Below are positions 35,765 to 44,530 of a stretch of 64,000 nt of DNA, in pieces. The stretch lies in the NCBI RefSeq assembly GCF_002441855.2, contig NZ_CP029487.1, positions 3,956,349 through 4,020,348 of the forward strand, given 5' to 3'. This DNA comes from Eubacterium maltosivorans (lineage in GTDB: Bacteria > Bacillota > Clostridia > Eubacteriales > Eubacteriaceae). Each line of letters opens with the position of its first letter. Within the stretch, counting starts at the first letter, position 1. The notes below the pieces were generated by a model. That model worked only from the letters and a program-made list of their open reading frames with translations. It searched no databases and had not been told where the DNA came from. A program made the position numbers and the translations under genes.

Positions 35765-37396
35765 CTAATCGTCTTTTACATCGGATGTTTCGCTGCGGAC
35801 GAGCAGCATGGTCACGGCGCAGAGTAAGGTCAGACTGAGTGCTGCCGCTGCAGGCAGTCCACCTTTTACATTATTTTTTATAACGCCTGTAATCCCAGTG
35901 TTCACATTCTCGGACACGGAGGTGGTACCGTTCAGGTAGCTGGATACTGTTTTTAAGGCATTGCCCATTTCCTGGAGATAAAGGGTCGATTCGGATTTCA
36001 GGCTTTCTCTGGTACCCGTTTTGACATTTTCACCAGGGCTTGAAACAGCAAGTGATGAGGATTCTTTTTCGACGGAGACTTTGGGGACTGCCGTGGGCAC
36101 TACTTTTGTTTCGTTACTGCCGTGGTTCCTATCGCTCTGTGTAACAGTGGGGTTTCCCTCCTGATCAAGGGTAATACGGATGGCGTTGGAATCACCGCTT
36201 ATGCTGCCGTTCTTAGCTTCGAGCTGGAAAACATAGCTGTGGCCGGCTTCCAGGCCGGTCAGACTGTATTGGTTGGCTGCTGTGGCTGTGAGCTTTTCAG
36301 CCGGCCAGGCCTGCCATGTGCTGCTGTCATCCTTTTCCACCCAAAGTGTTGGTGTGCCAAAGCTTTGGATTGGCTGGTGGAAACGGAGAAGCATACTGTA
36401 GCTGCCGATGCTTTCAGTCACAGGCGCGTCGTAATAAATAAATGGTTTTTTAGGATCAATGACGACGAGCCGTTGATTTTGACTTTTCAGCAAAGCAGCA
36501 GCACCGGCCGGCGTAAAAGTATCGGGGCAGAGTTCATAACTGAGCGAATAAATCCCAGCTTTTGTAATATCTGCGGTGTCTGTATTCCAGCAGACTGGCA
36601 GCGACGGGCTGTAACGGATATCGCCGGTATCCTTGTCGGTAATTTTAAAGACCATACTGCCGGGCAGACTGCCCGGGGTATTCAGTTCTGTATAGTGGTA
36701 TCCTGCATTTTTGGGAACTGCAGTGGTATCTGCAATAACTGCGTTTTCTACCTCTGGAGAGACAACGCTTGTATTCAGAAGCACCTCGCCTGCGTCAACA
36801 GCAGTGGCGCCAGTTCCATCAGCGGTAATTTCACTGAAATAGGCATCAAGACTGCCCTTTGTCTGAATGGCGGTGCTGCTGCTGCCAGTGGTATGGACAG
36901 AGGTGGTATCCAAGGACAGATAGGCTGTGCCGACGGCGCTGATACCACAGGTGTTGGTACCGGCCACTTCAATTTTTGAAGCCTTTGCTGACAGGCAGCT
37001 GTTTCCGCTGATTTTAATAGCTGTGCTGTTTTCGGCTTCAGCTGTCAGAGTGGAATGGTCAAGCTGAAGGTCAGCATTGTTCTCCAGCGTGAGCAAGGTT
37101 TTCTGGCCGGTAATGGTTATGTTCTTAAAGGAAAAGCTGTTTTGGATATAGAGCGTATTTCTGCCAAGATCCAGGGTGATGCTGCTGTCCGGCTCAAAGC
37201 CTCCGATACTGCTGTCTCTTCCTAAAACAATGTCTTTTGTAACATGAATGGTACCTCCGGTTTCGTTAAGCGCACTGACTGCGGAGATTAAGGTTTCGGC
37301 GCTGTCGGCCGTATTTTCAGGTGCCTGGGCACATACCGGCATACCGGTAAAGAGCAGACACAATATTATCAATAATAAGGTTTTCCGGGTCTTCAT
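35765..37396 (-). CDS. secreted beta-helix surface protein with C-terminal membrane anchor
   Basis: The protein has 543 aa. A Sec signal peptide (residues 1-24, cleavage after AQA) is followed by regular beta-rich repeats (about 45-235; ITITGQKTLLTLENNADLQLDHSTLTAEAEN and similar) like a right-handed parallel beta-helix. A possible fibronectin-type domain (about 320-415) follows, then a Ser/Thr/Lys-rich low-complexity linker and one membrane helix near 515-533 with a short charged tail. Rapidly varying exported proteins of this type often bind polysaccharide or host surfaces. No family was recognised. It is monocistronic; ATG 37396 has GGAGGG upstream. Confidence 0.65.
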   Translation of the reverse strand: MKTRKTLLLIILCLLFTGMPVCAQAPENTADSAETLISAVSALNETGGTIHVTKDIVLGRDSSIGGFEPDSSITLDLGRNTLYIQNSFSFKNITITGQKTLLTLENNADLQLDHSTLTAEAENSTAIKISGNSCLSAKASKIEVAGTNTCGISAVGTAYLSLDTTSVHTTGSSSTAIQTKGSLDAYFSEITADGTGATAVDAGEVLLNTSVVSPEVENAVIADTTAVPKNAGYHYTELNTPGSLPGSMVFKITDKDTGDIRYSPSLPVCWNTDTADITKAGIYSLSYELCPDTFTPAGAAALLKSQNQRLVVIDPKKPFIYYDAPVTESIGSYSMLLRFHQPIQSFGTPTLWVEKDDSSTWQAWPAEKLTATAANQYSLTGLEAGHSYVFQLEAKNGSISGDSNAIRITLDQEGNPTVTQSDRNHGSNETKVVPTAVPKVSVEKESSSLAVSSPGENVKTGTRESLKSESTLYLQEMGNALKTVSSYLNGTTSVSENVNTGITGVIKNNVKGGLPAAAALSLTLLCAVTMLLVRSETSDVKDD

Positions 37397-37514
37397 AAGC
37401 CCTCCTTGAGCATTCGAATATTGTCAAATTGCCAATCGCATTTATTATAACACAAAATTGCCCGGGAGTGAACTGTTTATCAATGAAAAGCACCTTGTTT
37501 ATTGATAAATACAC

Positions 37515-37537
37515 GAAAAAAGCACCCTGGTGGGCGC
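37515..37537 (-). terminator. terminator after larA
   Basis: On the minus strand GCGCCC, an ACCA loop and GGGTGC are followed by six T residues. Confidence 0.8.
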
Positions 37538-37576
37538 CCTTTTCATATATTTATTTAGAGAGGTAGATAATGAGCT

Positions 37577-38851
37577 TTATTGTTCGACGATAACGGCAAT
37601 TCCGTTTGGAATAACGGTAAAGCTGGCGTTTTCACCTTTAATTTCTTTTGCCATTTTGACAGCAGTGTCAAGATCAGGCGCGTAGGTCATTTTCATTTCT
37701 GTTACGATATCTTTCATTTCCGGACGTGTAACATATAAAACCGTATGCTTTGAGAGAATCCGCGCAAGAATCTGGTATTCCCATTGGTCGGGCTGTGTCT
37801 GATTCTGTGGGATGGTCATAATGTTTTCAAAAAGCGCTCTCGCAGATTCGCAGTCCCGCATCGCGCGGTAAAAACCGTCTCCGCCAGTACCATCCAGGCA
37901 TTCTGCGCAGAGAATAATGACGCCGTCGTCTCCGGCGGATGCTTCGGCAGCGGTCATGCTCTTAACGCACTGGTACATGTTTTGGTCAAGAGGCGCTCCG
38001 CCGTTACCAGTAATGACAATATCGGCCGGAACAGCCTTGACGCGGCAGTATTGCTTTAAAAATTCGCAGCCTGCCTCATGCGCAATGAAGGGATCGCCGG
38101 CAAAGGCCATGACAACACGCTTTTCCTCGTCGATGATCACATTGACGATATATTGGAGGCCCGCCTGTTTCGCGGCAGATTTCATATCGGTGTGGATCGG
38201 GTTGTTTTCTAAAATGCCAGTGCGCGCATAAGGACTTGCGATGAATTTGCTGCAGTGATTACCTAAGACAGTCACGCGGTCAGAAACGCCTGGCAGCACA
38301 CTTTTCCGTCCGCCTGAAAAGCCTGCAAAGAAATGAGGTTCAATGAATCCCTCAGAGACAAGAAGATCGGCTTCGGCGGCAAGCCGGTTTATGATCAGAT
38401 CAGCGCCAGAGGGAAGGACACCGATTTTTACGTTTTCGTCAGCATTGGAAGAATCGTGTACGGCAATTTTTTCTTCATCAACAATTTTCTGTCCCAGCTT
38501 TGAAACCAGCTCGTCCGGTGTCGTACCGCGGTGAAAACCTGTGGCGACCAGCAATGTGATATCGATATCCGGGTTTCCTTCGCGCATTTCTTCAAGCATA
38601 AATGGAATAATGTGTTTGCTTGGGACGGGACGCGTATGGTCGCTGATAATAATGACCGCTGTTTTTTTATCCTTTGCCAGCTCCTTTAAGGAAGCGCTAC
38701 CCAAATGTTTTGCCATTGCAGCTTTGACAATGTCATCCTCGGTCTGGTCGTTCTGCAGGTTACCGATATTGGAATTTAAAACGCCTGAGACCTGTTCATC
38801 AGGTAGCTCCAGGGTCAGTTCTGTGTTGCCATAGGGAATTTTTGAAATCAT
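37577..38851 (-). CDS. larA: LarA-family nickel-pincer lactate racemase-like protein
   Basis: The protein has 424 aa; ATG 38851 follows GGAGGATC on the minus strand, and the longer frame to 38881 has no such site. LarA motifs seen are HTRPVPSKHIIP near 80, ATGFHRGT near 115 and EPHFFAGFSGGRKSVLPGV near 180, including His residues that bind or act near the nickel-pincer nucleotide. LarA interconverts L- and D-lactate; paralogues act on other 2-hydroxyacids, so the substrate is not certain. The cofactor genes larBCE are not in this window. A GntR-type operator lies at its transcription start. Confidence 0.88.
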   Translation of the reverse strand: MISKIPYGNTELTLELPDEQVSGVLNSNIGNLQNDQTEDDIVKAAMAKHLGSASLKELAKDKKTAVIIISDHTRPVPSKHIIPFMLEEMREGNPDIDITLLVATGFHRGTTPDELVSKLGQKIVDEEKIAVHDSSNADENVKIGVLPSGADLIINRLAAEADLLVSEGFIEPHFFAGFSGGRKSVLPGVSDRVTVLGNHCSKFIASPYARTGILENNPIHTDMKSAAKQAGLQYIVNVIIDEEKRVVMAFAGDPFIAHEAGCEFLKQYCRVKAVPADIVITGNGGAPLDQNMYQCVKSMTAAEASAGDDGVIILCAECLDGTGGDGFYRAMRDCESARALFENIMTIPQNQTQPDQWEYQILARILSKHTVLYVTRPEMKDIVTEMKMTYAPDLDTAVKMAKEIKGENASFTVIPNGIAVIVEQ

Positions 38852-38910
38852 AATGATCCTCCAGTTTAAATGATTTAGCATGATGTGAGTATAAATTCGG
38901 TCGAAATTAT

Positions 38911-38928
38911 TGGTAAGTGGTCTTACCA
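38911..38928. promoter_or_regulatory. GntR (FadR/LldR-type) operator at larA
   Basis: TGGTAAGTGGTCTTACCA holds a perfect dyad (TGGTAAG/CTTACCA) and within it TGGTCTTACCA, the TGGTnnnACCA half-site arrangement of FadR/PdhR/LldR regulators. It lies just downstream of the predicted larA start, a position for repression. Confidence 0.6.
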
Positions 38929-38939
38929 GTTATGTTCTT

Positions 38940-38968
38940 ATTGTAGTACGCTTTTCAAAGAAAGTCAA
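38940..38968 (-). promoter_or_regulatory. promoter of larA
   Basis: On the minus strand TTGACT (38968-38963), 17 bases and TACAAT (38945-38940); start near 38933. Confidence 0.75.
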
Positions 38969-39044
38969 GGATAAAAAAACCGTTTTCAAAAAGAATTTTT
39001 TAAATTGGAGATTTGGACAGCAAAAGTAGAACATCCAAAATAAA

Positions 39045-39068
39045 AAAGCTCCGCGGCCGCGGAGCTTT
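39045..39068 (-). terminator. terminator after the solute-binding protein gene
   Basis: AAAGCTCCGCGG followed directly by CCGCGGAGCTTT is a perfect 24-base palindrome; on the minus strand it runs into further T residues. Confidence 0.85.
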
Positions 39069-39078
39069 CTGAGCATTA

Positions 39079-40656
39079 TTATTGAAGTTCGGCATCATAA
39101 AAATGGTAGCGGTAGATGCTGGTAACTTCGAAGTTTTTAACATTGTCGCCTAACAGGTAGAACATGGTGTCATTATACAGTGGAATAGCACCATAATCTT
39201 TGTGTGTCAGGATTTCATCGGCTTTTTCATACAATTCCTGGCGTTTGCTTTCGTCCTTTGTCTGACGCGCCTGGTTGATAAGATCGTTGAATTCCGGATT
39301 GTTGTATTTGTTGGATACCTGCTGGGTAGTTGTGGCAGACATACGCTGGTAGATCATACCATCTGGATCGACATAGTCGGTATACCAGTTGCTGACTGTC
39401 AGATTGAGGGAACCGCTCTTGTTCATATCGTTGTAGCCTGCGTGGTCAACCTGAGACAGTTCGATATTGATACCGGCTGCTTTTGCCTGATCCTGAATTG
39501 CAGTGGCCACCTTGATCAGTGTCTGGTAATTGGTTGAACCAACTACAGGAATGGTAATACCGTCTGGGTAACCGGCTTCTGCCAGTAATTTTTTTGCTTT
39601 TTCTGGATTGTATTCATATGCTGGAAGGGAGTCATTGTATCCGAGCAGGCCCTTAGGGATAAAGCTTTTGGCCGGGGTAGCGGCGCCGGATAACAATTCG
39701 TCGCACAGAGCTTCGCGGTCTACCGCGTAGGACAGTGCTTCTTTAATTCTTGAATCGGTATAAATTTCATTGTTCGGGCTTAAATAAACAAGGCCGACTG
39801 GGTTGAAGCTGTGCATTTTGTCTTTGACAGCATCGTTGCTTGTAACGGTTTCGTATTGTCCGGTATCCAGCATGACAAAATCACAGTTGCCCTTCTGGAA
39901 TTCCATAACCTGAGTGTTCAGGTCGTTTACGAACTTAAAGCTGACACCGTCAAGCTTTGTTTTATCGCCGTGGTAATCGTCAAAGCGTTCCATTTCAATG
40001 CCCTGGCCTGCAGTATAGGAGGTCATTTTGAACGGACCGGTACCGTACAGGACAGTACGTCCCCAGTCTCCGCCAGCTTCTTCACAGGCTTTTTCAGGGA
40101 AGATTACAGCATATGGAGCGGATAAGGCGGCTTCGAAAGGTGCGTAGGGTTGCTGAAGAACGATATCGAAGTGCGTATCATCTTTGATTTTAAAGCCTTC
40201 AAGAGAATCGGCTGTGCCGTCTTCAAGGGCTTTAAAGCCAACGACCTGGTCAAACAGTGAGCCCATGAGACCTTTTGTGATTAAGCGTTCATAGGAATAC
40301 TTAACATCAGAAGACTTCAGGGTTTCGCCGTTATGGAATTTAACACCGTCTTTAAGCTCAAAGCTGTAAGTCAGGCCGTCGTCGGAAACGGTCGGCATCT
40401 GCTTAAGCAGCTGTGGGTCCAGGGTTGTGTCGTTGTTCAGGCCGATGAGTGTTTCGCAAGCCTGGTCTGATACCATAATCAGGTACGCCTGAGTACCCAT
40501 GTTGGTGTCGATTGGAACATTTGGGTCCTGCATGACAACACGCAGGGTATTGCCGCTACTGCTGCTGCTTGAAGCACCTTTGTCGCCGCAGCCAGCTACG
40601 GTAAAGACAAGCGCTAAAACCAACAGTAAAGCAGCCAGTTTTTTCATACTTTTCAT
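39079..40656 (-). CDS. oligopeptide-type ABC transporter solute-binding lipoprotein
   Basis: The protein has 525 aa. A lipoprotein signal ends in the lipobox VAGC (Cys 23). The body is an SBP_bac_5 (cluster C, OppA/DppA/NikA) binding protein: LKDGVKFHNGETLKSSDVKYSYERL near residue 105, LSYAVDREALCDE near 285, and YPDGI near 345. No permease or ATPase gene lies nearby, so it either works with a distant transporter or is an orphan receptor. The substrate (peptide, nickel complex, glutathione) cannot be told from the sequence. GGAGAGAG precedes ATG 40656. Confidence 0.92.
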   Translation of the reverse strand: MKSMKKLAALLLVLALVFTVAGCGDKGASSSSSSGNTLRVVMQDPNVPIDTNMGTQAYLIMVSDQACETLIGLNNDTTLDPQLLKQMPTVSDDGLTYSFELKDGVKFHNGETLKSSDVKYSYERLITKGLMGSLFDQVVGFKALEDGTADSLEGFKIKDDTHFDIVLQQPYAPFEAALSAPYAVIFPEKACEEAGGDWGRTVLYGTGPFKMTSYTAGQGIEMERFDDYHGDKTKLDGVSFKFVNDLNTQVMEFQKGNCDFVMLDTGQYETVTSNDAVKDKMHSFNPVGLVYLSPNNEIYTDSRIKEALSYAVDREALCDELLSGAATPAKSFIPKGLLGYNDSLPAYEYNPEKAKKLLAEAGYPDGITIPVVGSTNYQTLIKVATAIQDQAKAAGINIELSQVDHAGYNDMNKSGSLNLTVSNWYTDYVDPDGMIYQRMSATTTQQVSNKYNNPEFNDLINQARQTKDESKRQELYEKADEILTHKDYGAIPLYNDTMFYLLGDNVKNFEVTSIYRYHFYDAELQ

Positions 40657-40733
40657 ATTCTCTCTCCTCTATAAAATATTGAAAACTGTTTACAGAAGGT
40701 GAAAATGCTCAATTCACACCCTGTATGATAACG

Positions 40734-40762
40734 ATTTTACCATAAAATCTGCTCTTTGTCGA
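40734..40762 (-). promoter_or_regulatory. promoter of the solute-binding protein gene
   Basis: On the minus strand TCGACA (40762-40757), 17 bases and TAAAAT (40739-40734) with an extended TGG. Confidence 0.6.
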
Positions 40763-40771
40763 GAGAGCGAA

Positions 40772-42295
40772 TCAGGGAATGCGTTTGTAAATTTCATTCA
40801 TAGAGCGTATCCAGGAGATATCAATGGTATCCAGAGCGTCGTGGGTAATCCGGAAGCTCCAGTTGCCGTCGGCACAGCCAGGGCAGTTCATTTTTGTGTC
40901 GCCGCCAAAACCGCAGAGGTCCTGAATGGGCAGAACGGCAAGGCTGGCGCAGCTTTGCCACAGGCAGCGGATGAAATGGTGGCAGGATGGGCTTTCGGGG
41001 CCCCCTTCCTGCCATTCGTTACCGCCGCAGGGATAATTGATATATTTTAAAGCATAGTCACGTTTGTAAGGGGGGAGTTCCCACAAAAAGCCAAGCAGTG
41101 TGTTGTTGTCATGGGTTCCTGTGTAGGCAATGCTGTTTTCCACATAATTATGCGGCAGATGCTGGTTGTTGCCGTCCTCGATAAAGCCAAACTGCAGTAC
41201 ACGCATACCGGGGAAGCCGGTTTCCTGAAGAAGATTAAAAACGCCCTCATCCATTACGCCCAGGTCTTCGGCGATAATGCGTGGCTCCTTAAAATCGAAA
41301 GCGTTGAAAACCGCGTTGAAGAAGTCCATGCCCGGACCCTCCAGCCATTTACCGTTTCGCGCGGTTTTAGCAGTGCCGGCAACGGCCCAATAGGCGGAAA
41401 ACCCTCTGAAGTGGTCGATTCTGACCGCATCATAGATCTCAAGGGAGCGGCCAATACGGTCGATCCACCATTTATAGGCCGAAGTTTTCATGGCAGTCCA
41501 GTTGTACAGGGGATTGCCCCACAGCTGTCCGTCGCAGCAGAAATAATCCGGCGGCACCCCGGCGATATGGTTTGGCCGGCCCTCTGGATCGAGATCAAAG
41601 AGATCCCGGTGCGCCCAGACATCGGAGCTTTCCAGGGAGACATAAATGGGCATATCCCCGATAATCTGGATACCGTTGTCGTTGGCGCAGCACTTTACAG
41701 CATTCCACTGCTTAGTGAACTCGTACTGAAGAAACTCATGAAACAGAATCTCTTCAGCGTAGGTCTCCCGGGCTTCCCTCAGGGCCTCGGTGTGGTGGTC
41801 TCGGAGACCGATGTCTTCCCAAAGGTACCAGTCTTTCCCGCCAAATTGTTTTTTCAGTGTCATGTAAAGAGCGTAATCTGGAAGCCAGTGTCGTTCCTTA
41901 TCCTCAAATGCTTTAATGTCAGATTTTATCTGGTCATTGATGCGGCTGAAAGCTTTTCGAAAAAGACTGGGGCGGGTTTCATCCAGCCATTCATAGGCGG
42001 CGCTGTAGGGGTGGCTGTACTCACTGGCCCTCAGTTCGTCCTGAGTCAGGAGGCCTTCTTCGGCCAGTATTTCGAGGTCGATAAAAAAGGGATTACCCGC
42101 AAAGGCGGAAGGGCTTTTATATGGCGAATGGCACTCGTCTACCGGGCACAACGGCAGGGTTTGCCAGTAGGTAAAGCCCATTTTTTTTAAAAGATTGATG
42201 AAAGAGCAGGCCTCTTTGCCAAAGGTTCCGATACCGTATTTACCAGGAAGTGATGAAATGTGCATTAAGATACCGCTTGATCGTTTAAAGCTCAT
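40772..42295 (-). CDS. malQ: 4-alpha-glucanotransferase (amylomaltase)
   Basis: The protein has 507 aa, a GH77 enzyme: RSSGILMHISSLPGKYGIGTFG at the start, IIGDMPIYVSLESSDVWAH near 210, the catalytic region VRIDHFRGF near 290 and IAEDLGVM near 340, and YTGTHDNNT near 395. It rearranges alpha-1,4-glucans in glycogen or maltodextrin metabolism. No other glycogen gene is near. A cre-like site (TGTAAATGTTTGCA, 42366-42379) lies upstream of its start. Confidence 0.95.
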   Translation of the reverse strand: MSFKRSSGILMHISSLPGKYGIGTFGKEACSFINLLKKMGFTYWQTLPLCPVDECHSPYKSPSAFAGNPFFIDLEILAEEGLLTQDELRASEYSHPYSAAYEWLDETRPSLFRKAFSRINDQIKSDIKAFEDKERHWLPDYALYMTLKKQFGGKDWYLWEDIGLRDHHTEALREARETYAEEILFHEFLQYEFTKQWNAVKCCANDNGIQIIGDMPIYVSLESSDVWAHRDLFDLDPEGRPNHIAGVPPDYFCCDGQLWGNPLYNWTAMKTSAYKWWIDRIGRSLEIYDAVRIDHFRGFSAYWAVAGTAKTARNGKWLEGPGMDFFNAVFNAFDFKEPRIIAEDLGVMDEGVFNLLQETGFPGMRVLQFGFIEDGNNQHLPHNYVENSIAYTGTHDNNTLLGFLWELPPYKRDYALKYINYPCGGNEWQEGGPESPSCHHFIRCLWQSCASLAVLPIQDLCGFGGDTKMNCPGCADGNWSFRITHDALDTIDISWIRSMNEIYKRIP

Positions 42296-42473
42296 GATAA
42301 ATCCTCTCGTTATAAAGTTATATATGTATTTAAGACTTTAATAGTTTATCATACCAGTCAACACTTGTAAATGTTTGCACACCTGTGGTATTTATCCGGA
42401 AATATAATTTTTATTTCATTATATTTACAAAAGTAAAAGTAATTTGAAAAGTGAGCGAAAATGCTTAAAGCCC

Positions 42474-42502
42474 TTGACATTGGTATTACATCGTTATATA
42501 CT
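42474..42502 (+). promoter_or_regulatory. promoter of the transaldolase/FSA gene
   Basis: TTGACA (42474-42479), 17 bases and TATACT (42497-42502). The 336-base gap between malQ and this gene also holds the cre-like site at 42366-42379 and is otherwise AT-rich with no ORF. Confidence 0.85.
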
Positions 42503-42631
42503 GTATGTGTAAACAGAAATGATTTCTTGTAAGTTGCGAAATATTTTTAAAAATGTAAAAATAATTTGTTTATTTAAGAAATTGTGTAGGAATCTGTTAT
42601 TTTGAAATTCAAGTAAAAATGGAGGCTGAAA

Positions 42632-43285
42632 ATGAAATTTTTCCTGGATACTGCTAATGTAGAAGATATTAAAAATGCAAATGACATGGGTGTTATCTGC
42701 GGTGTTACAACCAATCCTTCCTTAATTGCAAAAGAAGGCCGTGATTTTAATGAAGTAATCGCAGAGATTGCTTCGATTGTTGACGGACCGATCAGCGGCG
42801 AGGTGAAGGCGACTACTACCGACGCTGAGGGAATGATCACAGAGGGCCGGGAAATTGCTAAAATTCATAAAAATATGGTTGTCAAAATTCCAATGACTGC
42901 AGAAGGTCTGAAGGCTACCAAGGTATTGTCCGCCGAAGGAATCAAGGTTAATGTCACATTGATTTTTACCGCTGCGCAGGCATTATTGGCCGCGAGAGCC
43001 GGCGCGGCTTATGTTTCGCCGTTCCTTGGACGTCTGGACGATATCTCCACACCTGGCGTGGAGCTTATTGAGACCATCGCGGAAATTTTCGAGGTTCAGG
43101 GAATTGAGACTGAAATTATCTCTGCCAGCGTCCGTAACCCGATCCACGTGATCGACTGTGCGAGAGCCGGGGCAGATATTGCGACTGTGCCGTTTGGTGT
43201 TATTATGCAGATGACCAAACACCCCTTAACCGATCAGGGAATTGAAAAATTCCAGGCAGACTATAAAGCTGTCTTCGGAGAATAG
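42632..43285 (+). CDS. transaldolase/fructose-6-phosphate aldolase (TalC/FSA type)
   Basis: The protein has 217 aa, the short transaldolase class. [31 protein letters not shown] is the family N-terminus; the Schiff-base lysine lies in VVKIPMT near residue 86, and ASVRNPIHV near 167 is conserved. It moves a dihydroxyacetone unit in the non-oxidative pentose phosphate pathway, or cleaves fructose 6-phosphate. GGAGG precedes ATG 42632. Confidence 0.94.
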   Translation: MKFFLDTANVEDIKNANDMGVICGVTTNPSLIAKEGRDFNEVIAEIASIVDGPISGEVKATTTDAEGMITEGREIAKIHKNMVVKIPMTAEGLKATKVLSAEGIKVNVTLIFTAAQALLAARAGAAYVSPFLGRLDDISTPGVELIETIAEIFEVQGIETEIISASVRNPIHVIDCARAGADIATVPFGVIMQMTKHPLTDQGIEKFQADYKAVFGE

Positions 43286-43326
43286 TAAATTGCGACCCCA
43301 TTTTAAATTTTAATATTAAACCTCAT

Positions 43327-43370
43327 AATAAGAAAACCCCAGCTGAATATTTAGCTGGGGTTTTCTTATT
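43327..43370. terminator. bidirectional terminator after the transaldolase gene
   Basis: AATAAGAAAACCCCAGCT (43327-43344) pairs with AGCTGGGGTTTTCTTATT (43353-43370), an 18-bp perfect stem with T-rich flanks on both strands. It separates convergent genes. Confidence 0.93.
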
Positions 43371-43373
43371 ATA

Positions 43374-44438
43374 TCACTCGCTGGAACCGGAGGTGCCAGA
43401 TTCCAAAATGGAAACAATCGAGTAAAGCGTAAAGCAGACGGCGCCGAGGCCGACCATCACGCGGGCCGGAACAAAGAAGGCAGAATTGAAGAGCTCTGCT
43501 TCAAACAGGAAGGCGGCCGTAAAGAGGCAGAAAAGGGTGGTTATGATCGGGATCAGCGGAATACGCTTGGCGAGGGAGAAGGTCTGACGCCAGACGGAAG
43601 CGAGGAGAATAACCTTGCTTGAAATGCTGTAGCAGATAAAACCAAGACCGATCAATACCCAGCCTGGAGCGATCCACGCCGGTGTTTTTTGAACCAGCAG
43701 TATGCCAATGCCCAGAACAACGTTGATGGAGCCTAAAATTAAAACGAAAATCGTCCATTTCCAGCGCTCTCTGTCTGTAAAAGTATTTTGTATCTGACGG
43801 ACCACCGAGGCTACCAGTGCGATCAGACTGGCACAGACAAGGGAGGTGCCAAAAAGAACGTGGCCGGCCACAAAGTATTCAGAGCTCAGTCCAGCCGATA
43901 TCAGTACAATGCTCCGGATCAACCCCACGAGGGCGCAGAAAGCCGGAATGGCAATGAGAATTTTGGCTGTGTTTTCACTAAAGGCGCCCTGGGGCTTGTC
44001 GCTGGGCTGTAACTTATTGGAATTGGCCGGGATAAAAAGAAAGCGGGTAGAGGATGTGGCCACAGTGGTGACACAGCATGCAATCAGGCCTACACCAAAG
44101 ATAATGTTGCCAGAAACAAAGTAAGCAGTGTTGATGGTATGAAGATTCCAGTAGTAGATGCCCATGCCGACAGTAAAAAGACTGACAGCATAGCCGAGAA
44201 CAGGCAGAAACCATTTAAAAAAGCTGCTGTACCGGTTGATGAGCTGGCGGATAATGGTAGCGGCTGTACAGTACAGTGCGATACAGATCGCGGTCAGTGA
44301 GATCAGCACATGGCCGGCCACCAGATAGCTGGAACCCAGAGCAGTTCCGAGGGTAGTGACATAGATGCCGTAGCTAAAACAGATTGCCCCCATTAAAAGG
44401 GGGATGAGCCTGAAAAAGATACTCATAAAATAATTCAT
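43374..44438 (-). CDS. YhiM-like (DUF2776) inner membrane protein
   Basis: The protein has 354 aa; ATG 44438 follows GGAGG on the minus strand. It has about ten membrane helices in repeats built on the motif YFVAGHVLFG/S (about residues 40, 100, 195). The closing PARVMVGLGAVCFTLYSIVSILES resembles the C-terminus of E. coli YhiM, which has been linked to acid resistance. Homology is recognised from memory of that protein. The molecular function is unknown. Confidence 0.8.
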   Translation of the reverse strand: MNYFMSIFFRLIPLLMGAICFSYGIYVTTLGTALGSSYLVAGHVLISLTAICIALYCTAATIIRQLINRYSSFFKWFLPVLGYAVSLFTVGMGIYYWNLHTINTAYFVSGNIIFGVGLIACCVTTVATSSTRFLFIPANSNKLQPSDKPQGAFSENTAKILIAIPAFCALVGLIRSIVLISAGLSSEYFVAGHVLFGTSLVCASLIALVASVVRQIQNTFTDRERWKWTIFVLILGSINVVLGIGILLVQKTPAWIAPGWVLIGLGFICYSISSKVILLASVWRQTFSLAKRIPLIPIITTLFCLFTAAFLFEAELFNSAFFVPARVMVGLGAVCFTLYSIVSILESGTSGSSE

Positions 44439-44530
44439 AATAAAAACCTCCAAAGGATAAAGTTGAATGACGGTAATTTATATACCCTTTAGAGGAGCTG
44501 AGTATCTTTTTTTGGAAAAACCTTAAAGTC

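Noticed and set aside
36122-36979. 285-codon plus-strand ORF opposite the surface-protein gene
   Set aside because: The minus-strand protein has a signal peptide, repeats, a membrane anchor, ribosome site and terminator; the plus frame has none.
41111-42190. 359-codon plus-strand ORF opposite malQ
   Set aside because: It overlaps the clear GH77 gene on the other strand and has no recognisable domain; a shadow frame.
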